This document shows positions 47,101 to 64,000 of a stretch of DNA of 64,000 nt, piece after piece. Position numbers and translations under genes: made by a program. The number at the start of each line of letters is the position of its first letter. The stretch's first letter is position 1. Location: the NCBI GenBank assembly GCA_026929865.2, contig CM049407.1, forward strand, positions 19,399,001-19,463,000. The letters run 5' to 3'. The DNA is from Hyperoplus lanceolatus (Eukaryota > Chordata > Actinopteri > Uranoscopiformes > Ammodytidae). The notes under the pieces are model-generated. The model saw only the letters and a list, made by a program, of their open reading frames with translations, did not search any database and had not been told where the DNA came from.

Positions 47101-50100
47101 AGCAGTGTGCATTAAGTGATCACAAGTCTCATTGGGAAATTATATATATATTTAATATGTGGTTTTATTTTATTTTATCTAAAATTTTTGCCTGTATTTG
47201 ATTATTTCTTTTGGGTGATCTTTTCTGCTTGATTTTTCGACATTCTCTTTTTTTCTGTACAAAGCAGAGAAGATTAGTTTTCTAGTGTGTGCGTGTGCGC
47301 GCGTGTGTGAGTTGTGGTGCTGTGGATTTTGCACGTTTATGTTATTTCCTAATCAAACGTGGCCAGATGAATGCTGCTTTTCTGTTCGCAAATGTAGGCG
47401 ACAACCACACACAAAAAACCCCAAACAATTTACTGGAATGATTACATTCCAATCCGCTTTACTTTGCTTTTGGTTTTTAATATATGTTATCTGACATAAC
47501 CAATGAAGTTCTAATATATTTTTCCGTTCTCTATCTACTGGTGTGAAGGCATGGGGGCAGTTTGTAGATACAAAGCTGAAGCACATTTTCTGTGGCAAGA
47601 GCAGAGCAGCTGTCGGATCTCAATACAGGTGAAGTGAGGGCTGTGGAAGGTAGATTGGATAGGCAGTGAAGAATGTGCTTGATATGCTACCTAATAGAGA
47701 GAGGTGTACCGAGCCTTACTTGAACCCATTACAGATACACTGAACCCCTTTTTACAAACTCATCCTCCATTCGAACAGTCTTAAAGAAAGATTTCTTAGT
47801 ACAAAGATATGTGTTAAAAAATGTGCCCTGTGGCAATGATCTAATGTATGTCAGTGGATTATATATGCAGGTACGATATGAATAAATAGTAACCAATTGA
47901 AAGCTCTGCTCTCTAGCTGTAGCGGAGGGAAAAGTCCTTAATTGTCTCTTAGATAAGCTTTGCGCTCTTGCATATGTGGCATGACTTCATGTAGGTTTAT
48001 ACTCGTATGTGACTCATCATTGCTATCTATTCTCTTCTGTGTTGATGTACTCTGAAAAGTTGAGATCACTTCATATTCAGGTTTGGAGAGCAAATAATTA
48101 TATGTAATTGGCTTTTACAATGATCCAAAAAGAGATAAGGGAATTTCAAAATAGTCTGTAAAATAAAATCATAGGCATATATTTGTATTCTCAAATACTA
48201 TACAAGTTGAAATTAAAATTGTTAACTGTTAGTCTAGTCGGTAACTTAAATCCAAGTGTTAACTTGCCTTTTCTAACTGCCAAAATGCAACAGGAAGTTA
48301 CTGGATAACAATTCTGCATTTAAGAGTTTCATAGATTTTCTTAGTCAGTTTATAGAGATCAATTATTTGTAATTTATTACATCTTGAAAGTAACTATTTA
48401 AGCTGGTAATTGCCTGGATGTGTATACCATGTCTTGGAGGGCTGGTTATGTCCACAAGAATGTCACACCAAAGTGTTGTGATAACACACAGCTGGAAGTA
48501 AACTTGTGTTTGGTTGCAGTTTAAACAGGTTAGCCTTAATTTTTAAAATCCCGAATGAATGTGGAGCCAATGCGCCAACCCAAGACCCTCTAAGTCTGAG
48601 AAGAACAATACATTAACCACCGCACGGTTGGACTGGGTTATGTTGACAGCTCCCAAACTTGATCTAACTGACTGCCTTGTCTCAGTCAGTGGGACTTTTA
48701 TTCCTTGGTGTATGACGGAGCTCCTCGTTTTTGCAAACTAAAACTAAGCTAAGATGTGGTAACCAAGTCAACAAGGTCATTGCATACATAAGTGAGCCAA
48801 CGCAGTTATCGTACATTGTGCACAATTTTTGAATGGGGGAGTCCTCCTTCCCTAGTCGATGAGCTATTTTAGTGACTATGCTAAAGCATCCAATTGATGT
48901 TAGGGAGTTCAAGTCTAAAAGGTCACAAAGTGTATTTTCTTATCAGCTCATTTGAATGTGAATGATTACAATTAGTTTGGCCAAATTGGTCATGTGAAGC
49001 AAAAATATCGACAAGCGCTCTCTTTCACGCACTTGCACATTAATGTCTACTGTATATTTAATGCAGTATATGACGACGGCAATCCAGTCTCCTTGAAATG
49101 TCTTCAGCTGGCTGTGATGTGATGTTGCGTATGGCATCTTTTTAAATTAACATAGTGCTATTGGTGAGCTTTGACCAGAACATGGAAAGTGCATCATTGG
49201 TGTCAAAGAGAGGAGCTTTTAAGTAATGAAAGTATTTGTAACAATGGGGTTACTTAATGAAGAAAAAAATAACTTTACTTGTTAAGTATTAGATATGAGT
49301 GAAAACAGACTGGTGAGGATTTGAGCTTCCAGTTTCAGAATAAGGCAGGCTGTTTGCTGTCTAGTGGAAGCTTGTATTTTTTCATCCAGTGGTCTGTCTT
49401 GCAGCATTTGATAAGCCTGGCCACCTACCTTCATTTCTCATGACTTTTGACGAATGTCTGTTCCTTCCTCTGTAATTCAGAGTTGTTAATACCACTACTA
49501 TTGTTAATTGCTATTATTACATTATTGCTACTGTTGTTACTATTACTACTGTTACTAATGCAACTTATTGCAAAAAGTATAACTGCTGTCCATTTTCAGG
49601 TACGCGTCTGTAATACCAGACCCTTCCACACGATGTCAGTGTGCTGTGGAGCATTTTCATTACGAATCGAAAAAATAATGTTTGTTGACCTGTGTATCTA
49701 CATCTAATATTAGGAATAATAAAACATGGTTTAATCAAAATCATGATATCGGTGCGGGGTTTTTTATTCTAAAAAGAGAATGGTGTGCCACTGCTCCAGC
49801 TTATTTGTTATGCTTATAATACGAGAGAGCAAGTTGGATATTTGAATTAGCCTATGGTCAGTTGGCTGTAGGTGATGTGCTATCTCAATATACTTCAGCT
49901 AAATGTGGTCAAATACATTTTGGTTTGATTTGGGATTTCATAGTATATTCAAGACACCTTTGTAGTAACACACCATACTAAAATATTCTGGGGCACTACA
50001 GGAATTTACTATAATGTTTGGGCATTCAAAAGGACACATTAAAACCATAAGCTTTATCCTGATTTTTGTCCGTTGTGTGTCAAGATCCTTAAATACTAGA

Positions 50101-50385
50101 TATTTTATTTCCCATAATGCAACTCGATAGCTTTTTTCCATTAGATTCCTACCTCCTAGATGGCCACTTCTTCCAAAACTATATAACTAAGTTATACTAT
50201 CCATGTCCAAAACCCATAACCCCAGTTTTTTAAGCAGGTTGTTTGTTATAAAATGATAAGCCTCTTGACCTACCTCTTGAAGATTTCATATGGGGTATTA
50301 TTTGTAAATAAAATTACTGTTTAGTAATACTACGTGGGTGAACTGAACCTTGTGTAGAATTGCTTCTCTTTCAAAATGCAAGATA
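47101..50385. other. sptbn2-dpf2 intergenic DNA, first part
   Basis: No gene was recognised. Alternative poly(A) hexamers at 47881 and 49718 mean part of it may be transcribed as a longer sptbn2 3' UTR. A patch at 49495-49560 is rich in ATT/ACT triplets. Open frames lack any family signature. Confidence 0.5.
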
Positions 50386-50393
50386 CTCTAAAC

Positions 50394-51383
50394 CAGGGGT
50401 GTCAAACTCTGGCCCGCGGGCCAAATCTGGCCCGTTTCAATATTTAATCTGGCCCGCGAACCAATTTGGTAATTCCATTAAATTCGGCCCGCAGGAAAAG
50501 AAATATATATGATTTTTTATTTTTTCAATCATGCGGAGCCTGTGCGATATCTGCACGTTGCACACGCTCCCAACCGTTAGGACACTCGCACAGCTTACCA
50601 CTAGGAATGTCTGCTGAAAGTTCCACAGCTCAGGATTTTAAGGCATGAATTGATGAAGTTGCATTGAAGAAAAGATGTCAGTTTTCTAATGGCTGTAAAT
50701 AGGCCAATCTATGTGGCTAAATAGCATGCTAATATGATGATTGATTGTGTCAACTATCTAAGGATGAATGCTAAAATTATCTGGTTTCTAACTTTTGCCT
50801 CAAGTTACAATATAGCTCACTAGCTAAAGTTAGATAGCCGCTGATAGCCCACCCCTTTCATTTCCAATGGTGGCTTTGCATTTCATTACCAATGTAAAGT
50901 GTCATGAATAGTTAACACTGGTGCTGGGTCATGATTCCTATAAAAAAACGTGATATGTTTTGAAAGTGCAGAAAGTTTGAAAAATCCAAGAGAAAACATA
51001 TTGTCGCTCAATCCAGGATGCATGAGAGCCTTACTGCATTATAGTCCTTTATAATTGTTTCACCAGGAACCTGAATGTTGTCTTTTCCTTTAGAAAAATA
51101 AAGACATTTCCACAATAAATTGATGCAGAAAAGGCACAGAAAACAGAAACATCTACCAGAATACAGGAAATTAAGTGTTTGACGCACAAAAATTTCTGGG
51201 GGAGCACCCCCATACCCCCACCTATAATTTGTCCCCCAAAATATGTAAATGAAACCTAGCCTATGCCCCGTATGTACGCAGGTTATATACCTAGAAGGCA
51301 TGTCAGTAAGCGACATGTCTGGCCCTTCGTGTGATTATCAAATCGTAATTCGGCCCTTTGTGAAAATGAGTTTGACACCCCTG
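50394..51383. mobile_element. 990-bp non-autonomous hAT element
   Basis: The perfect 16-bp termini CAGGGGTGTCAAACTC and GAGTTTGACACCCCTG are flanked by the exact 8-bp duplication ctctaaac (50386-50393 and 51384-51391). Subterminal ggcccgcgggccaaatctgg and related ggcccg motifs repeat at the left end. No intact transposase is present; it is probably a deletion derivative of a larger family. Confidence 0.92.
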
Positions 51384-51391
51384 CTCTAAAC

Positions 51392-52550
51392 CAAATGGGC
51401 AAAATTAAGATCAACAATTAGACAGCCCCAAATTCAAATCTGAAATGAGAAGTCATTGAGCAATTAAACATTCCAGTCAGCTCTGTTACAGGCACAAAGA
51501 TGTTGAGCATCACCCCCCCCCCCAATCACAATAAAGCAACTGCAGCAAATGAGATGCTGGGACGGATGTTATCTAAAGAGCAGAGCCTTTGTTAAATCAT
51601 AGTAGGCCTAGTTTTAATCTTTAGCACTGGAGGACGATGAAGGTGGATCAAACACCTAAGACAATAATGAGCCAGCAAGATTAAACACATTTAAAGTTCA
51701 TATTGAGGTAAACGGGTGTGGGGGGGACAGAAGGACCGTCTCCTCCGCATATCTGAAGGAGTTAAACTTGGCCTGTGAGAGAAGTCCACAAAAGAAGGAC
51801 TTTGGAGTAACAAAAAATGTAATATTTGAAACCAGAACCAGTAAATCCACATGTTAAAAATCCAGTCACACATAATAGCCAAGCTTTCAAATTGTTTTCT
51901 TCTAGACATAACATGGACACAATTAACAGTGATAAACTGAACGTCTCTTTAAGTGCAGACTTATGTCCTCTATGTTAAGACCATTTTAACTTACATTTAA
52001 TGTGTGGCAGTATCGGTTCGTTCAGGCGTTAGCTTTGTTCAAGAGAACCAGCACGCACATGAACAGGACCTCGACAACTGAAGAAGCCGAAATCAGCCAT
52101 ATTTTATTTCATCATGCACGTTTTTCCCAACTGACATGTTAGTAATGTCTTCAATGAAAAAGGTCCACGCCTTGCTCCAACGGGAGCAACACAACTAACA
52201 AAGGTGTGAGAAGGGTGTCAAGAAAGTATAGTCTGACCATTAACACAGAGTCATCATGAGAATAGGTCCTATCAAGCAGAATAGGTAAAGTCTGCATGAA
52301 CCTGTCGTCCGCTGTTTATTTTCTTTCTAATGTTGCTCCTACTGTAAAGCATTTGGAGCTGCATTTAGTGCATGACGGACGCCATACAAATAAAGTCTAC
52401 TTTTATCAAATGTATAATGCTAAGGGTTGATTTATTCTCCAAGCACATGAGCTGCTGACCATATTAATGTAATGGAACTGGAAATAATGTTTGTCTTGCA
52501 GCTTAATTTTGTATGATTAAAAAAACACACCTTGGCAATGCCACAACGCC
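51392..52550. other. sptbn2-dpf2 intergenic DNA, second part
   Basis: No gene was recognised. Near 52340-52400 the text ctgtaaagcatttggagctg, then gccatacaaataaagtctac, resembles a decayed SINE/LINE tail. A C11 run lies at 51512-51522. The dpf2 promoter should lie toward the right edge but has no clear TATA box. Confidence 0.45.
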
Positions 52551-52551
52551 A

Positions 52552-52566
52552 CCAGCAGAGGGCGCT
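52552..52566 (+). promoter_or_regulatory. CTCF core motif upstream of dpf2
   Basis: CCAGCAGAGGGCGCT fits the published CTCF core CCASYAGRKGGCRSY at all 15 positions. It lies 78 bp upstream of the dpf2 start codon, in the promoter or 5' UTR, at the border between the two genes. CTCF is a zinc-finger protein that blocks enhancers and anchors chromatin loops. Occupancy is inferred from the motif alone. Confidence 0.55.
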
Positions 52567-52643
52567 AAGTGCCGTATATCTGCCTACAAGTCCAGACTGA
52601 GGGCACACAGTGCCCGGGGCCACTTTCCCCATTGTAAAGCAAG

Positions 52644-59189
<6,546 letters not shown>

Positions 59190-60910
59190 TGGCTGCCCCG
59201 CACACACTCATCACTCCTCCGTCCTGCAGCAGTATGCTTTACAAGTCAGGATAGATGATTAACTCCACTGAATAGCAGACCGCAGAGGGAGTGTGTTCAG
59301 AACAGACAATATATTGTGGAAAAGGGAAGCATCCCTTACCAAACTGGCCTCACTTCGCTTCAGGTATGGCTGTTGCACAGTTCCAAGCTCAGATTCAGCC
59401 CCATTGATTCTTATTTTCACCTCTTAGCCAGAGAGCCAATTTTGAGCAGTATGTAATTACATCAAGATACTCAGCACAAATAGCCAAAATCTGACTTCCT
59501 GTTCAGGTTTTTTACTCTTTCGCCTACACAAAGTCTCTTAAACCTTGTCTCTAGTCTGCAATGTACTGATTTTATTATGACTAAAGCAGAAATAGAGATA
59601 TGAGTCAAGTAGAATGCCTATGCTTGCACAGCGTAAATAAGACATTTTATAATATTTATATATTTCTATGGTATATATAATAGTGTTAAGTATGTACAAA
59701 TTGGAAAAAAGAATGGAAATGTAATGGTCTTTTTATTGGTGCCCATCTCATCATTATGGAAAAATCCACAACCACATGTTCTTTTATGGCACTGCTGAAC
59801 ATAGGTGATTCACTTGGAGTTAAAGGGATCTGCTGAGAATGTAAATTATTGTCCCTCTCATCCACTGCCACATACAATCTTAACACAAAACAGGAACTAC
59901 AAATAGAAACCTTGTTGTCAGAGTGGATCCTTATAGTGAAGGACTTCAGGAATGGCACGTTACACTTTAGTCGTTGACTCTGGCACTCGAGGCTGGTTGA
60001 GCTGTATTGAGCTCAAGAGGATGCATAATAGACATAATAATGTGCAGGCTTCAGGCTCTGGGGCCTTTTTGACAAAACCGTCAGTCTTCGCTCTGGTCAC
60101 CTGGCCCTTGTTTGGCAGATGGGATAATTATTCCAGACAAATCCAAAACGATTCCTGCTTGCATTATCAGCCAGTTAAAGGGATAACAAGTCTTCATCGC
60201 TGTGTTGTAACAGTTTGCTGATCATGCACCATATCTGATATTGTTGAAGTTGTGACACCACGTCGGGACGTGGCGTTTATATAAATTAACCAGGCTGTCA
60301 TGTCCTTTTTATAGCCAACTAACAATTACTTAAGCATTACTCGGCTTATTTTCTCATCACATTTCAACTTAGTTATTCCGAGACAGTGGCTACTAGAATA
60401 TTTTGCTGGTTGTTTTTTTTGTATTCATGGATGATGTTTTGCGTACCTAATGTGTGGGACATTTTGGGACTTAAGTGGAAGTTGCTTTTCTTAGTTAATC
60501 CTGTGATCTAGGTCAGACCCGAGCTGCTCTCTTCCAAAGCTCAAAAATAAGAAGCAAAGCCCATAATGTGATTAAGAGGCAAATTCTGAAGCTGCACCTT
60601 CAACAAGGAATGTTTAATGAATGACAGGACTCTGTACCTTCTAGGCTGCCCTCGAGAGACGCTATGAGCAAGAAGGAAGTCCACCTGTTGCCCTCATATT
60701 ATAATTAAAAAAAAATCAATATTATGTTTTTTTGCCCTTTTTTTATTATTGCTTTGGAAGAGAATTGTTAATTTTTTTTTTTTTTTAAGATCATAGGTTT
60801 ACTAAGTAAGTGACTTATTTGGAAGTTAACTTTGATTTTGGATTGTGATGGAATGTTTTATTGTACGAAATTTGTCTTCAGGAAAATAAAATACTAGGCA
60901 CTATAACCTG
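59190..60910 (+). other. dpf2: dpf2 3' UTR
   Basis: About 1.7 kb of AT-rich non-coding sequence runs from the TGA at 59187-59189 to an AATAAA at 60885-60890. The latter is followed within 30 nt by a T-rich stretch (gttctttttc), as expected of a poly(A) site. Short open frames here show no codon constraint. Confidence 0.6.
60885..60890 (+). promoter_or_regulatory. Candidate polyadenylation signal of dpf2
   Basis: This canonical AATAAA has a T/GT-rich element just downstream. It is the best-placed signal after the dpf2 stop codon. Confidence 0.55.
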
Positions 60911-61019
60911 ACGGTGTTCTTTTTCCGGCTTCCTCATTTGGGTGTATTAATGAAAGGTTGGAATAATACGGATACTATAAATATCAGCAAATCTGATATA
61001 ATGTTGAACTGAATCAAGT

Positions 61020-61130
61020 CTCAGAGTTCCCCAAGGCTCCATTCCCTGGCCTCTTCTGTTCTACATTTAAGAGCTCTCACTAACTCAGATTATGGAAAAC
61101 AAATATCTATATGTATATATCCAGTCACCA
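61020..61130 (+). mobile_element. LINE reverse-transcriptase fragment (L2-like), decayed
   Basis: The plus-strand text gttccccaaggctccattcc reads VPQGSIP, matching the conserved VPQGS block of LINE reverse transcriptases. It is followed by PLLFYI and a stop. The downstream cagattatggaaaac also fits fish L2-type elements. Frames are broken. Confidence 0.5.
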
Positions 61131-61772
61131 GCCTACCATTGCCACTCAACGGAAAATAACAGGTGAAACAGATGAAATTTTATTGCACAGTATTTTTTAT
61201 TGGGTTCAAGATACAACAGTCTTCTAAGATCCAAATTGACCTCTAAGCAATACATTAAATATCTTCTATTTCCAACATCGCAGCAGAATAAACAGAACAT
61301 ACTTTGAGTGCTGAGAAACCACAACGAGTCAGCTACAGCTGTTTGATTTTGGTGCTGTCTCTCCAGAGCTGTGACTGGCATCGAGAGATTATTACTAGAT
61401 TATACAAGAGTTTAAAGCAGAGACTCCCAACAGCTGAGTGAAAGAACACCTTAAATTGCTGAAAGTCTCCTGGCAAAAAAAAACAAGAAGTAACTGATGG
61501 TTTAGGTTGATGAAGATGGTGATGAATACGCTGAGAACATTTCTAGTGAAGACAATGCCGAATTAAGAGTAGGAAACAACTGACTGTTGATTACTTTCAG
61601 TTTGCTGTGTCATGGTGGTTGTTTTTACTCTATGAGTGGCCCTAACTAATCTTCATGTTTGAGAAACTAGGGGAGTCTTCGTCAAAAAGTCAAACAATGA
61701 TTTGACTTGTAGTTTTTTCTTGTCAGAATCAAGAGGCCTAAGTACAGAGGGTGTTGTGTGCTGGTCAGATTG

Positions 61773-61835
61773 TAAAGGCCCGCTGGAGCAAATTGTAATT
61801 TGTGATGTTGGACTATATAAATACATTACCTTGAC
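61773..61835 (+). repeat. LINE-type 3' tail fragment
   Basis: The sequences gcaaattgtaatttgtgatg and ggactatataaatac, followed by cttgactt, resemble the 3' tail of a common fish LINE. It may be part of the same decayed insertion as 61020-61130. Confidence 0.5.
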
Positions 61836-64000
61836 TTGGTTAAAATAATCACTCGACAGTCAAGCTACCAGCAACAGTTCAAGTGTATCTGTTTACTGGT
61901 AACTTGCAGGAGAATTATCACATTTTCTTGTTTGTCTGACATTTTAAACGCGCATCCGTTCACCATTAAGTTACATCGATGATTAAAACTCCTGGCATGA
62001 CATTTCAGCTTTTAAACTTTAACAAGAAGAAAAGACATGAATTATAGAAGAAAGAATGGTTCGGAGTCAATCAAGTGGTACAAGGGATAAATAGTCACTG
62101 GCATCTCAATTATTCAAAATCTCCATTTTTATTTTCACTGCTTGTACTCGTACACATTTCAACAATCTAGCCATTCTTAAAAACATTTAAAAAAAATATC
62201 ATTATATTATTAATTTACTTAAATTAAACCTGTAACCAGGACCTTCACTTTCCGTGTTCCCCTGCATGAACGTGTCAATGAATCAATACTGAAATAAAAG
62301 AAAATGTTAGCGCTGATAACATTTTAAGACAACTGCAATTGAATTCATAACAAACAGAGCATTAGTCTCACATTACATTCTTCATATTCTACTAAACAAA
62401 CATATATCCATTCATTCTGTTATAATAATTCACAAGTAGGCTTACATTATTTATCTTTTAAATATCAAAAAAACATCACAAAACTAGTCTCTGTCCAACA
62501 TTCATTATTGTAAAACTATGTATTATATAAGTATTTTAACATTTACAAACAGTAAAAAGTATTGTCAAGTAGAGAATTATAATAATTATACAGCCACTTG
62601 AAAAAAATAAGAAAAAAAAGGCAAAAAGATTGCTCTGATCCCTTTGGTGGAACATTAAGCCTTCAATTTGTCATATAGTCTGAATGTGTCTAAATATCTG
62701 ATTCTAATAAGGACAGAGAAGCAGCAGGTATATAAATATGGAATATGCAGCATTATTTTGCCATACCACACACACACACTCACACACAATACAGTACATT
62801 TATATGTGAGTACCTAAAGTGCTGATTCTGTCCTGATCTGAGAGGGAAAATGTTCCACCAACGGGACATAATCTCATCAAATGTACAAGAAAACAGAAAC
62901 ATTGATTGTCGTATCTAAAGGTGAATTATTAATACTAACCTGCACTCAAAGTCATCAAAAACTGTGACACACGTCAAAGTACATTATATATTAGATCTCA
63001 TAGTATAACCTCTAGAAAATACTGTAATACTAAGTTAATCTCTTTACGTACATTAAGATGTACCAATACTTGCTTATTAGCAGTGAGGCAAAAATCATCA
63101 AAATATCATCACGATAATGTGCATTTTCATATCAGTGTTTCTATTCTAAAAGTCTTCTGACACATACTGTAGGTGGTGTCCTCCCTTTGTACGACTCAAG
63201 AACCTCACCGTGTGTTCAGACGTGCTTCGCTGTAATTCAGTGCCGCCTGCTACATTTCAATGCATGTCAATATTTCCACACTAATGGTAAAACATTCAAA
63301 ACATACACGGTTCTTCCAACTTAAGGCCAAAAGACAATATGTTATTTTGAACAGCAGGCCCAAGCATGACATGGCAGATTGAAGTACCATTTCCTATTAT
63401 TTGTTTTCATCTGTGAAACCTTCAGAGAAAACCTTTGAAGTAAGAGTTGTCTGAAATGTCAGTGAAACCAGGATTACATGTCTAATACTATATAATATAT
63501 AGGTGTATATATTACTTAAACTGTATCCAATTTGGCCTTCAAATTCAAAGAATATCCAGTTTCACTACGTCCACCTTTTCAGCCGCTTGTCACATGTTAT
63601 CACACATGTTTTTTTGATAATTGGTCAAAAGCATTTCCAAACTGTTTGATTAGTGTTGCCAGAACACATTGTACACTTGTTACCAACAGAAACTGATGGA
63701 GAGACAATCTGGGGCTATTGCAGCAGAGAAGAGGAACTAACTCTATTATAAAATCTATGTGAACAAGTAAGAGGGTGTATTTGTGCTTTTAGACATGTAA
63801 AACTATACAATTAAACTGAGCCAGTAAATTGGCTGTAAATCTGGACTAATGGCTTATTGCTTTAATGAAATAGGGGTGACATGTATTTTATTCAGAAAGG
63901 GAATCTTCAAGAAGAGGCAGTATTGAGCATTCTAGACACTTAAAAGTGACCTCAGTGGCACCAGTAAGATAATTTGGCGGAGTTTTAGCAAGAGGTGACT
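61836..64000. other. AT-rich stretch without a recognised gene
   Basis: I see no conserved coding sequence on either strand, only A/T-rich DNA and a short CA tract near 62767-62787. It could be intergenic DNA or the long 3' UTR of a neighbouring minus-strand gene whose coding part lies beyond the window; nothing here decides this. Confidence 0.4.

Noticed and set aside
49495-49560. ATT/ACT-rich short repeats that could suggest an array
   Set aside because: They are irregular low-complexity triplets without spacers of constant length, so not a CRISPR array or a tandem gene feature.
61133-61381. 82-codon minus-strand frame downstream of dpf2
   Set aside because: It has no recognisable family and is adjacent to a decayed plus-strand LINE fragment, so it is most likely chance coding in repeat-derived DNA.

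Overview
The window looks like nuclear DNA of a teleost (ray-finned) fish. Two vertebrate genes with short GT-AG introns lie among long (GT)n microsatellites and fish-type repeats: tRNA-headed SINEs, a long-TIR Tc1 relative, hAT and Harbinger-like non-autonomous elements, and LINE tails. No prokaryotic, viral or plasmid features were seen. Species cannot be named from this stretch.

Layout. (1) 1-9736: upstream or 5' non-coding DNA of the first gene, without a supportable gene, carrying a Charlie-like hAT remnant, a SINE, two inverted copies of one TTAA-flanked MITE and a Tc1/mariner deletion derivative. (2) 9737-46260, plus strand: a complete beta-III spectrin gene, sptbn2. I placed 40 coding exons whose reading phases all agree, giving about 2383 residues: two CH domains, a 17-repeat spectrin rod, a variable linker and a PH domain. 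Its 16.2 kb first coding intron hides a second N-terminal exon (16603-16708) resembling the short-isoform start of SPTBN1. The linker contains a 12-nt candidate microexon and a CAGCAG tandem acceptor. (3) 46261-52643: the sptbn2 3' UTR and the intergenic region, with a 990-bp hAT element (perfect 16-bp TIRs, perfect 8-bp target duplication) and a consensus-matching CTCF motif just upstream of the next gene. (4) 52644-59189, plus strand: dpf2 (Requiem/BAF45D), 11 constitutive coding exons (400 residues) plus an in-frame 42-nt cassette exon that would separate the two zinc-binding cysteines of its C2H2 finger. Its 3' UTR probably ends near 60910. (5) 60911-64000: degenerate LINE pieces and AT-rich DNA without a recognisable gene.

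The two genes do different jobs: sptbn2 builds the actin-ankyrin-linked membrane skeleton, chiefly in neurons, and dpf2 is a histone-reading subunit of BAF (SWI/SNF) remodelling complexes. Their proximity fits the human arrangement, where SPTBN2 and DPF2 are both on 11q13. The introns are the mobile-element-rich part of the window. Several insertions have clear target duplications, including a SINE nested inside a hAT element, and a whole sptbn2 intron is mostly a SINE.
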